This document shows, one piece after another, positions 49,319 to 57,099 of a stretch of DNA of 64,000 nucleotides. Under the pieces are notes generated by a model. The model was not told the DNA's origin, did no database searches, and worked only from the letters and a program-made list of their open reading frames with translations. The stretch is taken from the NCBI RefSeq assembly GCF_014645535.1, contig NZ_BMLX01000003.1:248001-312000 (forward strand), in the 5' to 3' direction. Within the stretch, counting starts at the first letter, position 1. Every line of letters begins with the position of its first letter. This DNA comes from Silvimonas iriomotensis (lineage in GTDB: Bacteria; Pseudomonadota; Gammaproteobacteria; Burkholderiales; Chitinibacteraceae). The position numbers were made by a program, and so were the translations under genes.

Positions 49319-50130
49319 GCCGGGTTCTCCAGACTAGGTACGGGCTGGCCGCGTTCATGTAACAGCGTGAGGATCATCAGCACGTAAACCGCGCTGCTGA
49401 GCCGGTTGAGTGCTTGCAAAATGTCTGGCCGGACAGGCTGGTAATCCCGGTCCAGATACAGCGCCGCTGCGCAGGTTTCGCATTCACGGATCCGTGCGCG
49501 CAGCAGGTTGAGTTGCGCAACTGCCGGGCCATGCGTGGCATCCGGCACGATATGGTCGTGCCCCAGCGTGCGCAGCGGCTGATGCGACAAGGTATGCAGA
49601 CGCTCGGCGCTGACTTCGCCCATGGCGATCTCGGGCATGGGCTCGGCCGTGACTTCTGCGCGCAAAACGTTGCCAAGGCCAGAGCGGATATCCGCCAGAT
49701 AGCCAGCCAGGCGAGTACGTTCGCTCGCCGGGTCAAACACGGTTTGTACCCAGACGGCCAGCGCAATGGCGCTGTCGAGTTCCCCGCGAAAACGGATGCG
49801 CTCGTCGTTTTTGGCAACAAGGGTGCTGGCGTTCAGGTGGGTCAGCGCTTCGGTTTTCTTGCCGACGGTTTGCTGGCACAAGGCGCAGTGCTGGGGCTGC
49901 GCTGTGGCGCTGCCGGTCAGACCGTGCACCGGGGTCAGTCCGCCATCCGCACCCGGATTTTCAATAAAGGTGCGGCCTGCTTCGTCCACAAACTTCACGG
50001 CCAGACCACGCGCCTTGATCAGTTCTTGCGCGGCGGGTGTCAGGCGGCTGTCGGCAGGCAGGCTGATCCGGGTGTTTTGCCCCAGCCCCGCATGGGCCCG
50101 CAGCCAGTCTTCGGTAATGAAGGTAGGCAT
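49315..50130 (-). CDS. eutT: Corrinoid adenosyltransferase EutT
   Basis: A 271-residue ATP:co(I)rrinoid adenosyltransferase that supplies adenosylcobalamin to EutBC. Residues 69-85 form the metal region. Salmonella EutT has HX11CCX2C; this protein reads HX11HCX2C (His69, His81, Cys82, Cys85), so the first cysteine is replaced by His. ATG 50130 with GAGG six bases upstream is preferred to an alternative start five codons earlier. Confidence 0.92.
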   Translation of the reverse strand: MPTFITEDWLRAHAGLGQNTRISLPADSRLTPAAQELIKARGLAVKFVDEAGRTFIENPGADGGLTPVHGLTGSATAQPQHCALCQQTVGKKTEALTHLNASTLVAKNDERIRFRGELDSAIALAVWVQTVFDPASERTRLAGYLADIRSGLGNVLRAEVTAEPMPEIAMGEVSAERLHTLSHQPLRTLGHDHIVPDATHGPAVAQLNLLRARIRECETCAAALYLDRDYQPVRPDILQALNRLSSAVYVLMILTLLHERGQPVPSLENPA

Positions 50131-50138
50131 TGTTGGCC

Positions 50139-50852
50139 TCAGCATTCTTGCCAGTTGGCCGGGTAGGCCACATACAGGAAACGCACGTGGCCCGGGCTGC
50201 CGAATTCAATACTCGAACCTTTGGGGATGAACATCACATCGCCGGCCTTGCCGATGACGGTCTGGCCCGCGCAGCGAATATGCAGTTCGCCTTCCAGCAC
50301 CATGTCCACTTCGTCGTAATTGAGCGTCCAGGGGAAAAAGGCGTTGTTCCATTGCATGAAACCGGCCGCCATGCTGCTGCCATCGGCGCTGGTAATAACA
50401 TCAGCAATGCCGATCTGCCCGCCCGGCGCGCCATCAAACACCCCCATGCGCACGCTCTGGCCGCTCACGCATTTGATGCCGCCAGGCAACGTAGTCACGC
50501 CATCCACGGCGCTGACGGTGGCGCTTTGTTCTGCCGCGACCTTGCGTACCAGTTGCGCGACCACCTCGTCCGGCACGGAACCCGCCGGCAATTGCGCCAG
50601 TACGGCGGCGCGGATGGCGGCCAGGTCGGCGTCATCGGTCGGCACAGTGCTGGGGGCGGCCGGACTGGCCGGTGCGGCGACGGGGGCCGGCGCGCTGTGG
50701 CCGGCAATGGCTTCGGTCAGCGTCACGCCAAGGCGTTCTGCCACCACCCGCGCTTCAGGCGTGACAATGTCTTGCGGCAGGGTGACTTCAAGTTGGGTGC
50801 GGCCGGCCGCGTGGGCGTTGCGGACGGTCTCTGCGGTAATCAGTTGCTTCAT
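50139..50852 (-). CDS. eutQ: EutQ, cupin-fold acetate kinase-type protein
   Basis: A 237-residue protein. Residues about 1-45 match the N-terminal EutQ helix (MKQLITAETVRNAHAAGRTQ). A variable Ala/Pro linker and helical part follow, then a C-terminal cupin (about 120-235: MQWNNAFFPWTLNYDEVDMV, GKAGDVMFIPKGSSIEFGSP). Salmonella EutQ has acetate kinase activity and helps assembly of the compartment. Four-base overlap with eutP. Confidence 0.93.
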   Translation of the reverse strand: MKQLITAETVRNAHAAGRTQLEVTLPQDIVTPEARVVAERLGVTLTEAIAGHSAPAPVAAPASPAAPSTVPTDDADLAAIRAAVLAQLPAGSVPDEVVAQLVRKVAAEQSATVSAVDGVTTLPGGIKCVSGQSVRMGVFDGAPGGQIGIADVITSADGSSMAAGFMQWNNAFFPWTLNYDEVDMVLEGELHIRCAGQTVIGKAGDVMFIPKGSSIEFGSPGHVRFLYVAYPANWQEC

Positions 50853-51343
50853 TGTTGATGTACTCCATGCGGTAACGGGCGGGCGCGGTGGCTGTCGGTC
50901 AAGGCGGCTTTCAGCGCCGCGACGGTTTCGGGCCACTGGCTGGATACCTGGAAAATCTCGCCATCAAAGCCGCGCTCGCGCAGCAGGTTCTCCACCCGGG
51001 CCGGGGTGGCGTCGGGCAGGTCGATCTTGCTGATGACGCAGAACAGCCGCTTGTTGTGGTAGACCTCCAGCAGGCCGGGCGGCATGTGCAATTCCAGCAG
51101 GTTGGCCGGGTGCACATAAACCAGGACGTCGACGTCGGTGATGGTGTTGATCAGCGCGTGATACAGGCGCGGGTGGTTGAAAAACTCACCCGGGGTGTCG
51201 ATGGCGCCGGTCTGGTCGAACTCCACGGCCTGGGTTTTGCGCGCGGACTCATGACGGCCGTGCAGCGCGTTGAACAAGGTGGATTTGCCGGCCTCGATCG
51301 AGCCGACCAGCGCAAAACGGGGAAAGGGGCAGTCAGCGGCCAT
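50849..51343 (-). CDS. eutP: EutP, Ras-like P-loop protein / acetate kinase
   Basis: A 164-residue small GTPase-fold protein with P-loop LVGSIEAGKSTL (about 12-23), AIDTPGEFF as switch II and VISKIDLP as an N/TKxD-like base motif. Salmonella EutP has been reported to act as an acetate kinase. ATG 51343 is two bases after the eutS stop; a TTG at 51349 would overlap it. Confidence 0.92.
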   Translation of the reverse strand: MAADCPFPRFALVGSIEAGKSTLFNALHGRHESARKTQAVEFDQTGAIDTPGEFFNHPRLYHALINTITDVDVLVYVHPANLLELHMPPGLLEVYHNKRLFCVISKIDLPDATPARVENLLRERGFDGEIFQVSSQWPETVAALKAALTDSHRARPLPHGVHQQ

Positions 51344-51345
51344 GA

Positions 51346-51681
51346 TCAACTGCGCGTCAGCGGGCAGATGGTGTAGGCCAGCAAGCGCTGCAAACCGCTG
51401 ACGGTCTGTTGCAATGCTTCTTCAACCGCACCGGCGGAACCGGAAATCACCAGCGCGCCAGAGAAGCGATCCAGAAACCCGATCTGGATATCTGCCGCCT
51501 TGCTGGCCAGATCGCCCGCGATCATGGCGGTCTCGCCCGGGGTGAGCGTCATGATGCCGATGGCCTCTGCGCCCTGAACGCCGATCTTGCGCGCGAGTTC
51601 TTCGGTGGGGTGGGAGATCAGATGTGCCAGCGTGACCTGCTTGCCGGGCACAAACTCCTGAATGATGCGTTCCTTGTCCAT
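51346..51681 (-). CDS. eutS: Shell protein EutS (circularly permuted BMC-H)
   Basis: 111 residues, identical in length to enterobacterial EutS ([40 protein letters not shown]). It forms bent hexamers thought to sit at shell edges. First gene of the 17-gene operon, with GGAG just before the ATG. Confidence 0.96.
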   Translation of the reverse strand: MDKERIIQEFVPGKQVTLAHLISHPTEELARKIGVQGAEAIGIMTLTPGETAMIAGDLASKAADIQIGFLDRFSGALVISGSAGAVEEALQQTVSGLQRLLAYTICPLTRS

Positions 51682-51849
51682 CGCTCCACGTCCACCAATT
51701 GGTTGTGGGCCAGACTAGGGATAGTCAGGACAGGGGCAGTATCAAAAACTGGCAAATATGCGCGGATGGGGCGGGGGATCGGGCCAGAACTTGATCCAGA
51801 TAAAACTTCATCCCGATGGCATAAGAAAGGCCTGACCGCAGCAGGCATG
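51682..51849 (-). promoter_or_regulatory. Promoter/operator region of the eut operon
   Basis: 168 bases between the PTS terminator and eutS, the only long gap ahead of the operon. On the minus strand TTGATA, 16 bases, TATCCC (about 51720-51747) could be a poor sigma-70 promoter. EutR must act here if regulation follows Salmonella, but I cannot name its site. Confidence 0.4.
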
Positions 51850-51874
51850 AAAAAAGCCGGCGGCTGCCGGCTTT
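51850..51874 (-). terminator. Intrinsic terminator of the PTS operon
   Basis: AAAGCCGGC, loop AGCC, GCCGGCTTT followed by TTT on the minus strand, 40 bases after the IIC stop. Same core as the terminators at 6814 and 34772. Confidence 0.88.
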
Positions 51875-51914
51875 GGGGGGATGGGCGACACGCGGGTCGC
51901 CGTGTGTTGAACGC

Positions 51915-53171
51915 TTAGAACGCGCGGGTGGCAAAGGAGAGCAAAATCCCGATCACGCCAAAGTCGGTGTCGCCAAAGGTGGTGCCGGCAAAGCCGATGG
52001 CGCCAAGGCCCGAGAGCAAAATCGCCGGCAGGAAGCTGATCAGGATACCGTTGGCAAACGCGCCCAGTACCGCGCCTTTAAGGCCGCCGGTGGCATTGCC
52101 ATAAACGCCCGCTGTGGCGCCGGTAAAGAAGTGCGGAATCAGCCCTGGCACAATCACGGCCAGACCAAACACCGGCGTGATGAACATGGCAATCAGGCCG
52201 CCAATAAAGCTGGACATGAAGCCGATCACCACCGCGTTGGGCGCAAACGGGAAGACAGACGGGCAATCAAGTGCCGGTTTGGCATTGGGGATGAGCTTGT
52301 CAGAGATCCCCTTGAAGGCGGGCACGATTTCGGAAATCAGCAAACGCACGCCAGCCAGAATGATGTACACCCCGGCCGAGAACACCAGCGCTTGTTTGAT
52401 CGAGAACACGAGGAAGTTCACGCCGCCAGACAAGGTGGTTTCGATAAAGGTCGGGCCGGCCGCCAGCGACACCACAATGAACAGAATGCCCATGGTCAGC
52501 GCCATGCTGATCGAGGTATCACGCAAGAAGCGCAGCGACTCGGGCACCTTGATGTCTTCAGTGCTGCGACCGCTTTTGCCCACGGCTTTGCCGACCAGCG
52601 CGGCGGTAATGTAGCCAATGCTGCCAAAGTGGCCCAGCGCAAAGCTGTCGTTCCCGGTGACTTTGCGGGTAAACGGCTGCGACAGTGCCGGCATCAGCAC
52701 CATCAAGATGCCCAGCAACACGCCACCGGTGAGCACCAGCGTCACCCCGGTCATGCCGCCTGCACTCATCACGGCGACCAGCAGACATGCCATGAACAAG
52801 GTGTGATGGCCAGTCAGGAAAATGAACTTGAGCGGTGTGACGCGGGCCAGGATCAGGTTGACCAGCATGCCCAGGATCATCACATAGGCGGTTTGCGTGC
52901 CGAACTGCTTCATGGCCAGCGCGACAATGGCCTCGTTATTGGGAATGGTCCCCTTCAGGCCGAAAGCGTGGTCGAACACCTGGCGGAAAATATCCAGCGA
53001 GCCGACCAGAATCTGCGCGCCGGCGCCCAGGATCACAAAGCCCAGAATGGTTTTGATGGTGCCCGCGACCACGTCAGAGACTTTGGCCTTTTGCAGCAAC
53101 AGGCCGATCAGGGCAAAGATGCCGATCAGGATGGCCGGATCGGACAGGATATCGAGCAGGAATTTGATCAT
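51915..53171 (-). CDS. PTS IIC component, ascorbate (UlaA/SgaT) family
   Basis: A 418-residue inner-membrane permease with about eleven helices. NDSFALGHFGSIGYITAALV, FIFLTGHHTLFMACLLVAV and TGATAGVYGNATGGLKGA are typical of the ascorbate/galactitol superfamily, nearest UlaA. The substrate cannot be told from sequence; no ascorbate catabolic gene is nearby. GGGGAG lies ten bases before ATG 53171. Last gene of the IIA-IIB-IIC operon. Confidence 0.87.
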   Translation of the reverse strand: MIKFLLDILSDPAILIGIFALIGLLLQKAKVSDVVAGTIKTILGFVILGAGAQILVGSLDIFRQVFDHAFGLKGTIPNNEAIVALAMKQFGTQTAYVMILGMLVNLILARVTPLKFIFLTGHHTLFMACLLVAVMSAGGMTGVTLVLTGGVLLGILMVLMPALSQPFTRKVTGNDSFALGHFGSIGYITAALVGKAVGKSGRSTEDIKVPESLRFLRDTSISMALTMGILFIVVSLAAGPTFIETTLSGGVNFLVFSIKQALVFSAGVYIILAGVRLLISEIVPAFKGISDKLIPNAKPALDCPSVFPFAPNAVVIGFMSSFIGGLIAMFITPVFGLAVIVPGLIPHFFTGATAGVYGNATGGLKGAVLGAFANGILISFLPAILLSGLGAIGFAGTTFGDTDFGVIGILLSFATRAF

Positions 53172-53226
53172 TGTTGTGTGACTCCCCAAACCTTGTGATT
53201 GCCCGTCATGGTACGGGCAACAGGTT

Positions 53227-53258
53227 GCAAGGCCGGCCGTGATGCCGGCGGGCCTTGC
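53227..53258 (-). other. Strong intercistronic hairpin between IIB and IIC genes
   Basis: GCAAGGCC / GGCCTTGC forms the outer 8 bp, and GCCG / CGGC continues inside. There is no T-run. It lies nine bases after the IIB stop and could protect the IIA-IIB part of the mRNA. Confidence 0.6.
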
Positions 53259-53267
53259 GTGCCGTAT

Positions 53268-53534
53268 TTATTGCAGATGCGGTGCCAGCACCGTCTTGAT
53301 CTCGGCCTTGTCCATGATGTTCTTCACCGACGCGACCTTGCGCGTGCCGTCGTCCAGGTTCTCGATGATTTCACGGGCGCCCAGGAACAGGTCTGCGCTT
53401 TCGCCCTTGGCAGAAAAAAGATCGGCATGGCCGACTTCGGCATTGCTGCCCAGCTCTTTGAGCACGTCTTTGACGGCCATTTCCAGCATCAGGCTGCTAC
53501 CCAGGCCATTGCCGCATACGATCAGGATTTTCAT
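53268..53534 (-). CDS. PTS IIB component, ascorbate/lactose-type
   Basis: An 88-residue phosphotransfer protein. Cys7 in LIVCGNGLGSS is the phosphorylated residue, in the P-loop-like site of IIB Ula/Sga proteins. It takes phosphate from IIA (His66) and passes it to the sugar via IIC. Confidence 0.9.
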   Translation of the reverse strand: MKILIVCGNGLGSSLMLEMAVKDVLKELGSNAEVGHADLFSAKGESADLFLGAREIIENLDDGTRKVASVKNIMDKAEIKTVLAPHLQ

Positions 53535-53571
53535 GATGGTTTCTCCGTTGTTGTGTTGGGGGTGACCCGGT

Positions 53572-54021
53572 TTATTCAGGAATGCCGGCGATCAGTTCAA
53601 GCACGGCTTCGGCGGTGCTGGCTGCCTGCAACTGTGCAAAACGCTGTTCGTCCATGATCAGGCGGGCCAGCTGGCGCAGGGCGCGCTGGTGGCTGTGGTT
53701 GTCCGTGGCGGAGAACGCAAACAGCATGCGGGCGTGGTGATCCGGATCGTCGCTGAACTTCACCGGTGTGGTGGTTTTGAGCAGTGCCATGGCAATGGCC
53801 CTGGCGCCGGCCTCAGGGCGGGCATGCGGGATCGCCACATCGGGCGAGATCACGATATACGGGCCGATCTTCTCTACGTTCTCGATGATGGCATCGATAT
53901 AAGAAGGGGCAATGGCGCCGCGTTCCAGCAGCGGCTCGCAAGATACCCGTACGGCCTCGCGCCAGTCGGCATAGCCTTCAGCAAAGCGGATGCTGTCGGC
54001 GGTGAGAATTTCTTTGAGCAT
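53572..54021 (-). CDS. PTS IIA component, fructose/mannitol/ascorbate type
   Basis: A 149-residue protein with the active His66 in VAIPHARPEAG, as in UlaC (about 155 residues). It receives phosphate from HPr. First gene of the PTS operon. I start it at ATG 54021 (MLKEILTADS); a longer frame upstream runs into the AT-rich spacer and looks non-coding. Confidence 0.9.
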   Translation of the reverse strand: MLKEILTADSIRFAEGYADWREAVRVSCEPLLERGAIAPSYIDAIIENVEKIGPYIVISPDVAIPHARPEAGARAIAMALLKTTTPVKFSDDPDHHARMLFAFSATDNHSHQRALRQLARLIMDEQRFAQLQAASTAEAVLELIAGIPE

Positions 54022-54166
54022 TGCGTTTTTCCCGGTGGGTTGGTGCGTAAATCCATGTTCTACCCCGGCATAAAACGCTGAAATTGGAAAATTACCGATA
54101 ATACGCAGATTTGTGCACCGGCTTTGTGCGGCGGTGCGGTAAGGGTCGCAACGTGTTGGTGATTGT

Positions 54167-54180
54167 TTCAATGCATTGAA
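54167..54180. promoter_or_regulatory. Perfect 14-bp palindrome
   Basis: TTCAATGCATTGAA, identical on both strands, about 145 bases upstream of the IIA start. Confidence 0.6.
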
Positions 54181-54262
54181 AATAAAAGATAAAATATAAA
54201 TATCGGCTTGATGGCCAATGGCAATCACGGCGGATTATGTTTATTTATGTTCAATATCAGGT

Positions 54263-54284
54263 TGATGCATAATTATGTATCAAT
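54263..54284. promoter_or_regulatory. 22-bp inverted repeat, operator candidate
   Basis: Half-site TTGATGCATAA meets TTATGTATCAA; only one position pair (base 6 against base 17) breaks perfect symmetry. It ends 18 bases before the GTG start of the ATPase gene, where bound protein would block transcription. Confidence 0.65.
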
Positions 54285-54302
54285 GCATAAAGAGTAAACG
54301 TC

Positions 54303-55412
54303 GTGGCTGTCCAACCTGTCTGGCATTTCAACCGTAGCGCGCTGGCGGCGATTGCGCTCTCTACCTTGCAGTCCGGGCTGGCGCAGGCCATTACCTTGAT
54401 GGCGCCACGGCAGATGGGGAAAAGCGAATTTTTGCAGTACGACCTGCTGCCGCATGCCGAAGAACACGGCTGGCGCGTGCGCTATTTTGGCTGCGCCACG
54501 GTGTCGCCACGCGCGCTGACCAGACGCCTGCAAGAAGCATTATCTGACTTTGCTGCGGGTGAGAAATGGCTGATGCGCCAGTTCGCCCGCTTGGCCGGGC
54601 AGCATGCCGCAACCGCCAGAGCGGCGTTTCCGGAACGGCTGGTGCAAGAACTGGCCCAGTTGCGAAACGAGAAAAAACCCTCGCTGCTGGTGATTGATGA
54701 TGTGGATCGCGTGCTGCAACTGGCCGGTGGCGACACGCTGCTGCGGGAAATCCTGCGCGCGTTTGCCGGCACCAATGGCCAGGCGCGGCTGGTACTCTCC
54801 AGCACCCTGACCGGGCACCATCAGGGCTTGCCGGCGCTGTTGCAGCAACAGACCACGGTGCTGACCCTGCCTGATATTGGCGATGCGTTTGTGCATCACC
54901 TGGTCGGCCAGTATCACCAGCTCACCCGCACCAAGCGCGAAGACGACAACCCCTTTGGCAAGCTCAGCCCGTACCAAGGCATTACCTGGGGCCAGGTGGA
55001 TGAAGGCATCATGCAGGACGCCTTTAACCGGCTGCAGCGGATTCCGTATTACTTTCGCGCGCTGGTGGAAGACCTGGTGCTCAACCCGGAACGCGCGCCG
55101 GCGGAAGCTTTGCAAGTGCAACTAGCACGGTTGCAGCGGCACCGTGTGGCGGTGTTGTCGTGGGAAGAAATGAGCCGGCTGGACCGGTTGCTGCTGACCG
55201 AGGTGGCCAAAGGAACGCGCCAGTTTTATGGCGATACCCTGCGGCAATACCTGGCCGCGCAAACGGGCGCAGCCAGGGTATCGACATCGCAGGTGCAAAG
55301 CAGCCTGAAAAAACTCATGCGCAACCGGGTGCTGGGTCAGGAGGCAGACGGGCGCTACCTGATCATCGATCCACACCTGGCTGCGGCCTTGTCGGTGACC
55401 GACAAGGCCTGA
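54303..55412 (+). CDS. P-loop ATPase with C-terminal winged helix (archaeal-ATPase/STAND-like)
   Basis: A 369-residue protein starting at GTG 54303 after AAGAG. The Walker A region is APRQMGKSE (residues 34-42), with Ala in place of the first Gly. Walker B is LLVIDDVDRV (about 128-137). The middle resembles AAA/STAND sensor regions (RLVLSSTLTG), and the C-terminus ends with a winged helix (STSQVQSSLKKLMRNRVLGQ). It could be a regulator or a toxin/defence ATPase. Divergence from the PTS operon suggests shared control, but no function is assigned. Confidence 0.72.
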   Translation: MAVQPVWHFNRSALAAIALSTLQSGLAQAITLMAPRQMGKSEFLQYDLLPHAEEHGWRVRYFGCATVSPRALTRRLQEALSDFAAGEKWLMRQFARLAGQHAATARAAFPERLVQELAQLRNEKKPSLLVIDDVDRVLQLAGGDTLLREILRAFAGTNGQARLVLSSTLTGHHQGLPALLQQQTTVLTLPDIGDAFVHHLVGQYHQLTRTKREDDNPFGKLSPYQGITWGQVDEGIMQDAFNRLQRIPYYFRALVEDLVLNPERAPAEALQVQLARLQRHRVAVLSWEEMSRLDRLLLTEVAKGTRQFYGDTLRQYLAAQTGAARVSTSQVQSSLKKLMRNRVLGQEADGRYLIIDPHLAAALSVTDKA

Positions 55413-55415
55413 CCC

Positions 55416-56348
55416 TCAGCGCGTGGGGGCCGGCGTCGGGCGGGAGAACCCATGCCCAGACAACAAACCATTGGCGGTCGCCACACCTGCCAGAATCACC
55501 GCCAGCCCGGCCACATGCCACCAGTGCAGTTGTTCGCCCAGCAACATCAATGACATGACCGTCCCGCACGGCGGGATCAGATGCATGAAGCTGCTGGCGC
55601 GGGCGCCACCCAGTCTGGCCACGGCAATGTTATAGAACTGGTACGACAGCACCGACGGAAACACACCCAGGAACAACAGCACGCTGCCACTTTGCACGGT
55701 AACGTGGGGCAGGCCGCGCAACGACCACTCCAGCGCAACCGCCGGCAACAGACACACCGTGCCCGCGCCAATCACTGCAAACAGCAACGCGGTTTTGTCG
55801 ATACTGGCGGGAATCTGCCGCAGCTTGAGCGTATAAGCCGCCCAGCACACCACCGCTGCCAGAATCCACAGGTCACCGGGATTGAGCGTCAGTTGCAGCA
55901 AGGCCGCCGGGTGGCCATGGGTCAGGATGAACGCCACGCCGCAGAACGATAGAACGGTGCCCAGCGTTTGCGCCATGGTCATGCGCAGACCACAGAACAG
56001 GTGGCCGCCCAGCAGCACGCCCATCGGAATGAAGGCGCTCAGCATTACCGCGTTGGTGGCGCTGGTCTGGGTCACGCCGCGGTAAATCAGCGTGTTGCAC
56101 AATGCGATGCCGGCCAGGCCAAGCACCACGATGGCTCGCCAGTGCGGACGCAATTGGGGCAATACGGTGCGCCAGCGCGGGAGGACAAGCGGGGCAAGAC
56201 AAGCCAGGGCAACCAGCCAGCGGCCGAAAGAGATGGTCAAAGGGGAGAGTTGGCCGTGCAGAAAACGCCCGGCGACAAAATTGCCGGCCCAGAAGAGCGC
56301 AGCAAGCGTGGCCAGTACAACCGGCCGGGAATGCGGGGTGGCAGACAT
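55416..56348 (-). CDS. EamA/DMT family transporter
   Basis: A 310-residue membrane protein with ten predicted helices in two EamA repeats (LATLAALFWAGNFVAGRFLH; LWILAAVVCWAAYTLKLRQI). Members export amino acids or metabolites. AGGA lies before ATG 56348; the longer frame upstream lacks support. It is convergent with the ATPase gene, with only three bases between stops. Confidence 0.88.
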   Translation of the reverse strand: MSATPHSRPVVLATLAALFWAGNFVAGRFLHGQLSPLTISFGRWLVALACLAPLVLPRWRTVLPQLRPHWRAIVVLGLAGIALCNTLIYRGVTQTSATNAVMLSAFIPMGVLLGGHLFCGLRMTMAQTLGTVLSFCGVAFILTHGHPAALLQLTLNPGDLWILAAVVCWAAYTLKLRQIPASIDKTALLFAVIGAGTVCLLPAVALEWSLRGLPHVTVQSGSVLLFLGVFPSVLSYQFYNIAVARLGGARASSFMHLIPPCGTVMSLMLLGEQLHWWHVAGLAVILAGVATANGLLSGHGFSRPTPAPTR

Positions 56349-56588
56349 GCTTTTTTCCTGTAGGAAAAAATGGATCAATCCGCGTTGATGGCTTGTGGCC
56401 GGCGCGGGTGGTTTGAGGTCACGGCGTGCGTAACCCATGACAGATCAAGCAATGGGTGTGCCTGATGTCATACAACAATGGCATTGTAGGCAAAAAAGGT
56501 TAAAGACATTGACCTTTCAGGCTGGCCGGCCCGATCGGGTGGTGTGGACGCAACAGCGTTGGGGGCAGGGGGTAAAGACAGACAAAAA
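56349..56588. other. Gap upstream of the EamA gene, no gene seen
   Basis: 240 bases with the EamA promoter expected. No coding frame with start signals and no structured element other than the terminator that begins at 56589. Confidence 0.35.
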
Positions 56589-56618
56589 AATCCCCCGACC
56601 GCCAGGAGACGATCGGGG
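56580..56618 (-). terminator. Strong orphan terminator on the minus strand
   Basis: Minus strand: TCCCCCCGA, loop, TCGGGGGA followed by TTTTTTT. No protein gene ends within 480 bases upstream on this strand, so it must end a non-coding RNA or a long 3' tail of the porin mRNA. Confidence 0.85.
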
Positions 56619-56845
56619 GGATATAAGTTAGCGTGCTCTTGCTGCTACCTCGCGGCAGACTGCCCCGGCGCAAAAACTGCGCTGGCAAGAAAGGCAGTGA
56701 CCACACACTGCGGCGCCCTCGGGCACCTTAGCGCATGATTCCAAAGCCGGCTGACCCGGCAGGCTGGCGGCAACGGTCAATATCGTCGCGCTCAGGCAAG
56801 ACGTGGCAGCACCTGTGCTTTCGTTGCACCGGCTTTCAAATCACG
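56619..56845 (-). ncRNA. Structured RNA candidate, possibly 6S RNA
   Basis: The minus strand of this stretch folds into consecutive hairpins: GGTGCCC GA GGGCGCC, GCAGTG...CACTGC, GCGCA...TGCGC. It can be closed by GCTGCC (56805-56810) pairing with GGTAGC (56644-56649), about 165 bases apart. Features recalling 6S RNA are GCCTGAGC..CGATATT on the 5' side (E. coli has CCTGAGCCGATATTT), an extra hairpin in the 3' strand, and CAGTCTGCCGCG near the end (E. coli CAGCCTGCGGCGG). A promoter-like TTGTAC-N16-AATAAC precedes it at 56879-56852 and a strong terminator follows. No covariance search was possible. Confidence 0.5.
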
Positions 56846-57051
56846 ACTGTCGTTATTGGTTTTCGTTTCCGGGGTACAACAGAATGGTCGGCTGTTCTGG
56901 TTTGAATAGTGACTTGCGGGCGGGGTGCGACCTGCCCCCTGGTATTGCAACATCCACTGCAAGGTGATGCACAGACAACCCGACCCGAAAGTCAGGCTGT
57001 CCGTGTCTCATCCTTTGGCATTGCTGCCAGATCTCCTCCATCCGATTGATT

Positions 57052-57087
57052 GATTGCCGCGTGGACCGGACCGTTCACACGGCAATC
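57052..57087 (-). other. Hairpin after the porin gene
   Basis: GATTGCCG / CGGCAATC with a 20-base loop, 13 bases after the porin stop. There is no T-run. It probably marks the 3' end of the mRNA or assists termination. Confidence 0.45.
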
Positions 57088-57099
57088 ACCATCAGATTC

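Larger units (their letters stand above)
54022..54302. promoter_or_regulatory. AT-rich divergent control region with palindromes
   Basis: 281 bases between the PTS operon (minus) and the ATPase gene (plus), much richer in A/T than the flanks. It holds a perfect 14-bp palindrome at 54167-54180 and a 22-bp near-palindrome at 54263-54284. Both contain TTGAT/ATCAA- or TTCAA/TTGAA-type arms. They are good operator candidates for a dimeric repressor or activator. Confidence 0.65.

Noticed and set aside
56853-57041. Small minus-strand open frame (62 codons) starting ATGGAGGAG after the porin gene
   Set aside because: It follows the porin hairpin, lacks an upstream ribosome site and family match, and overlaps the promoter-like sequence of the RNA candidate.
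56580-57050. tmRNA or RNase P RNA in the porin-EamA gap
   Set aside because: No tag-peptide frame ending in an ALAA-type sequence and no GAGGAAAGTCC core of RNase P RNA were found; 6S-like features fit better.
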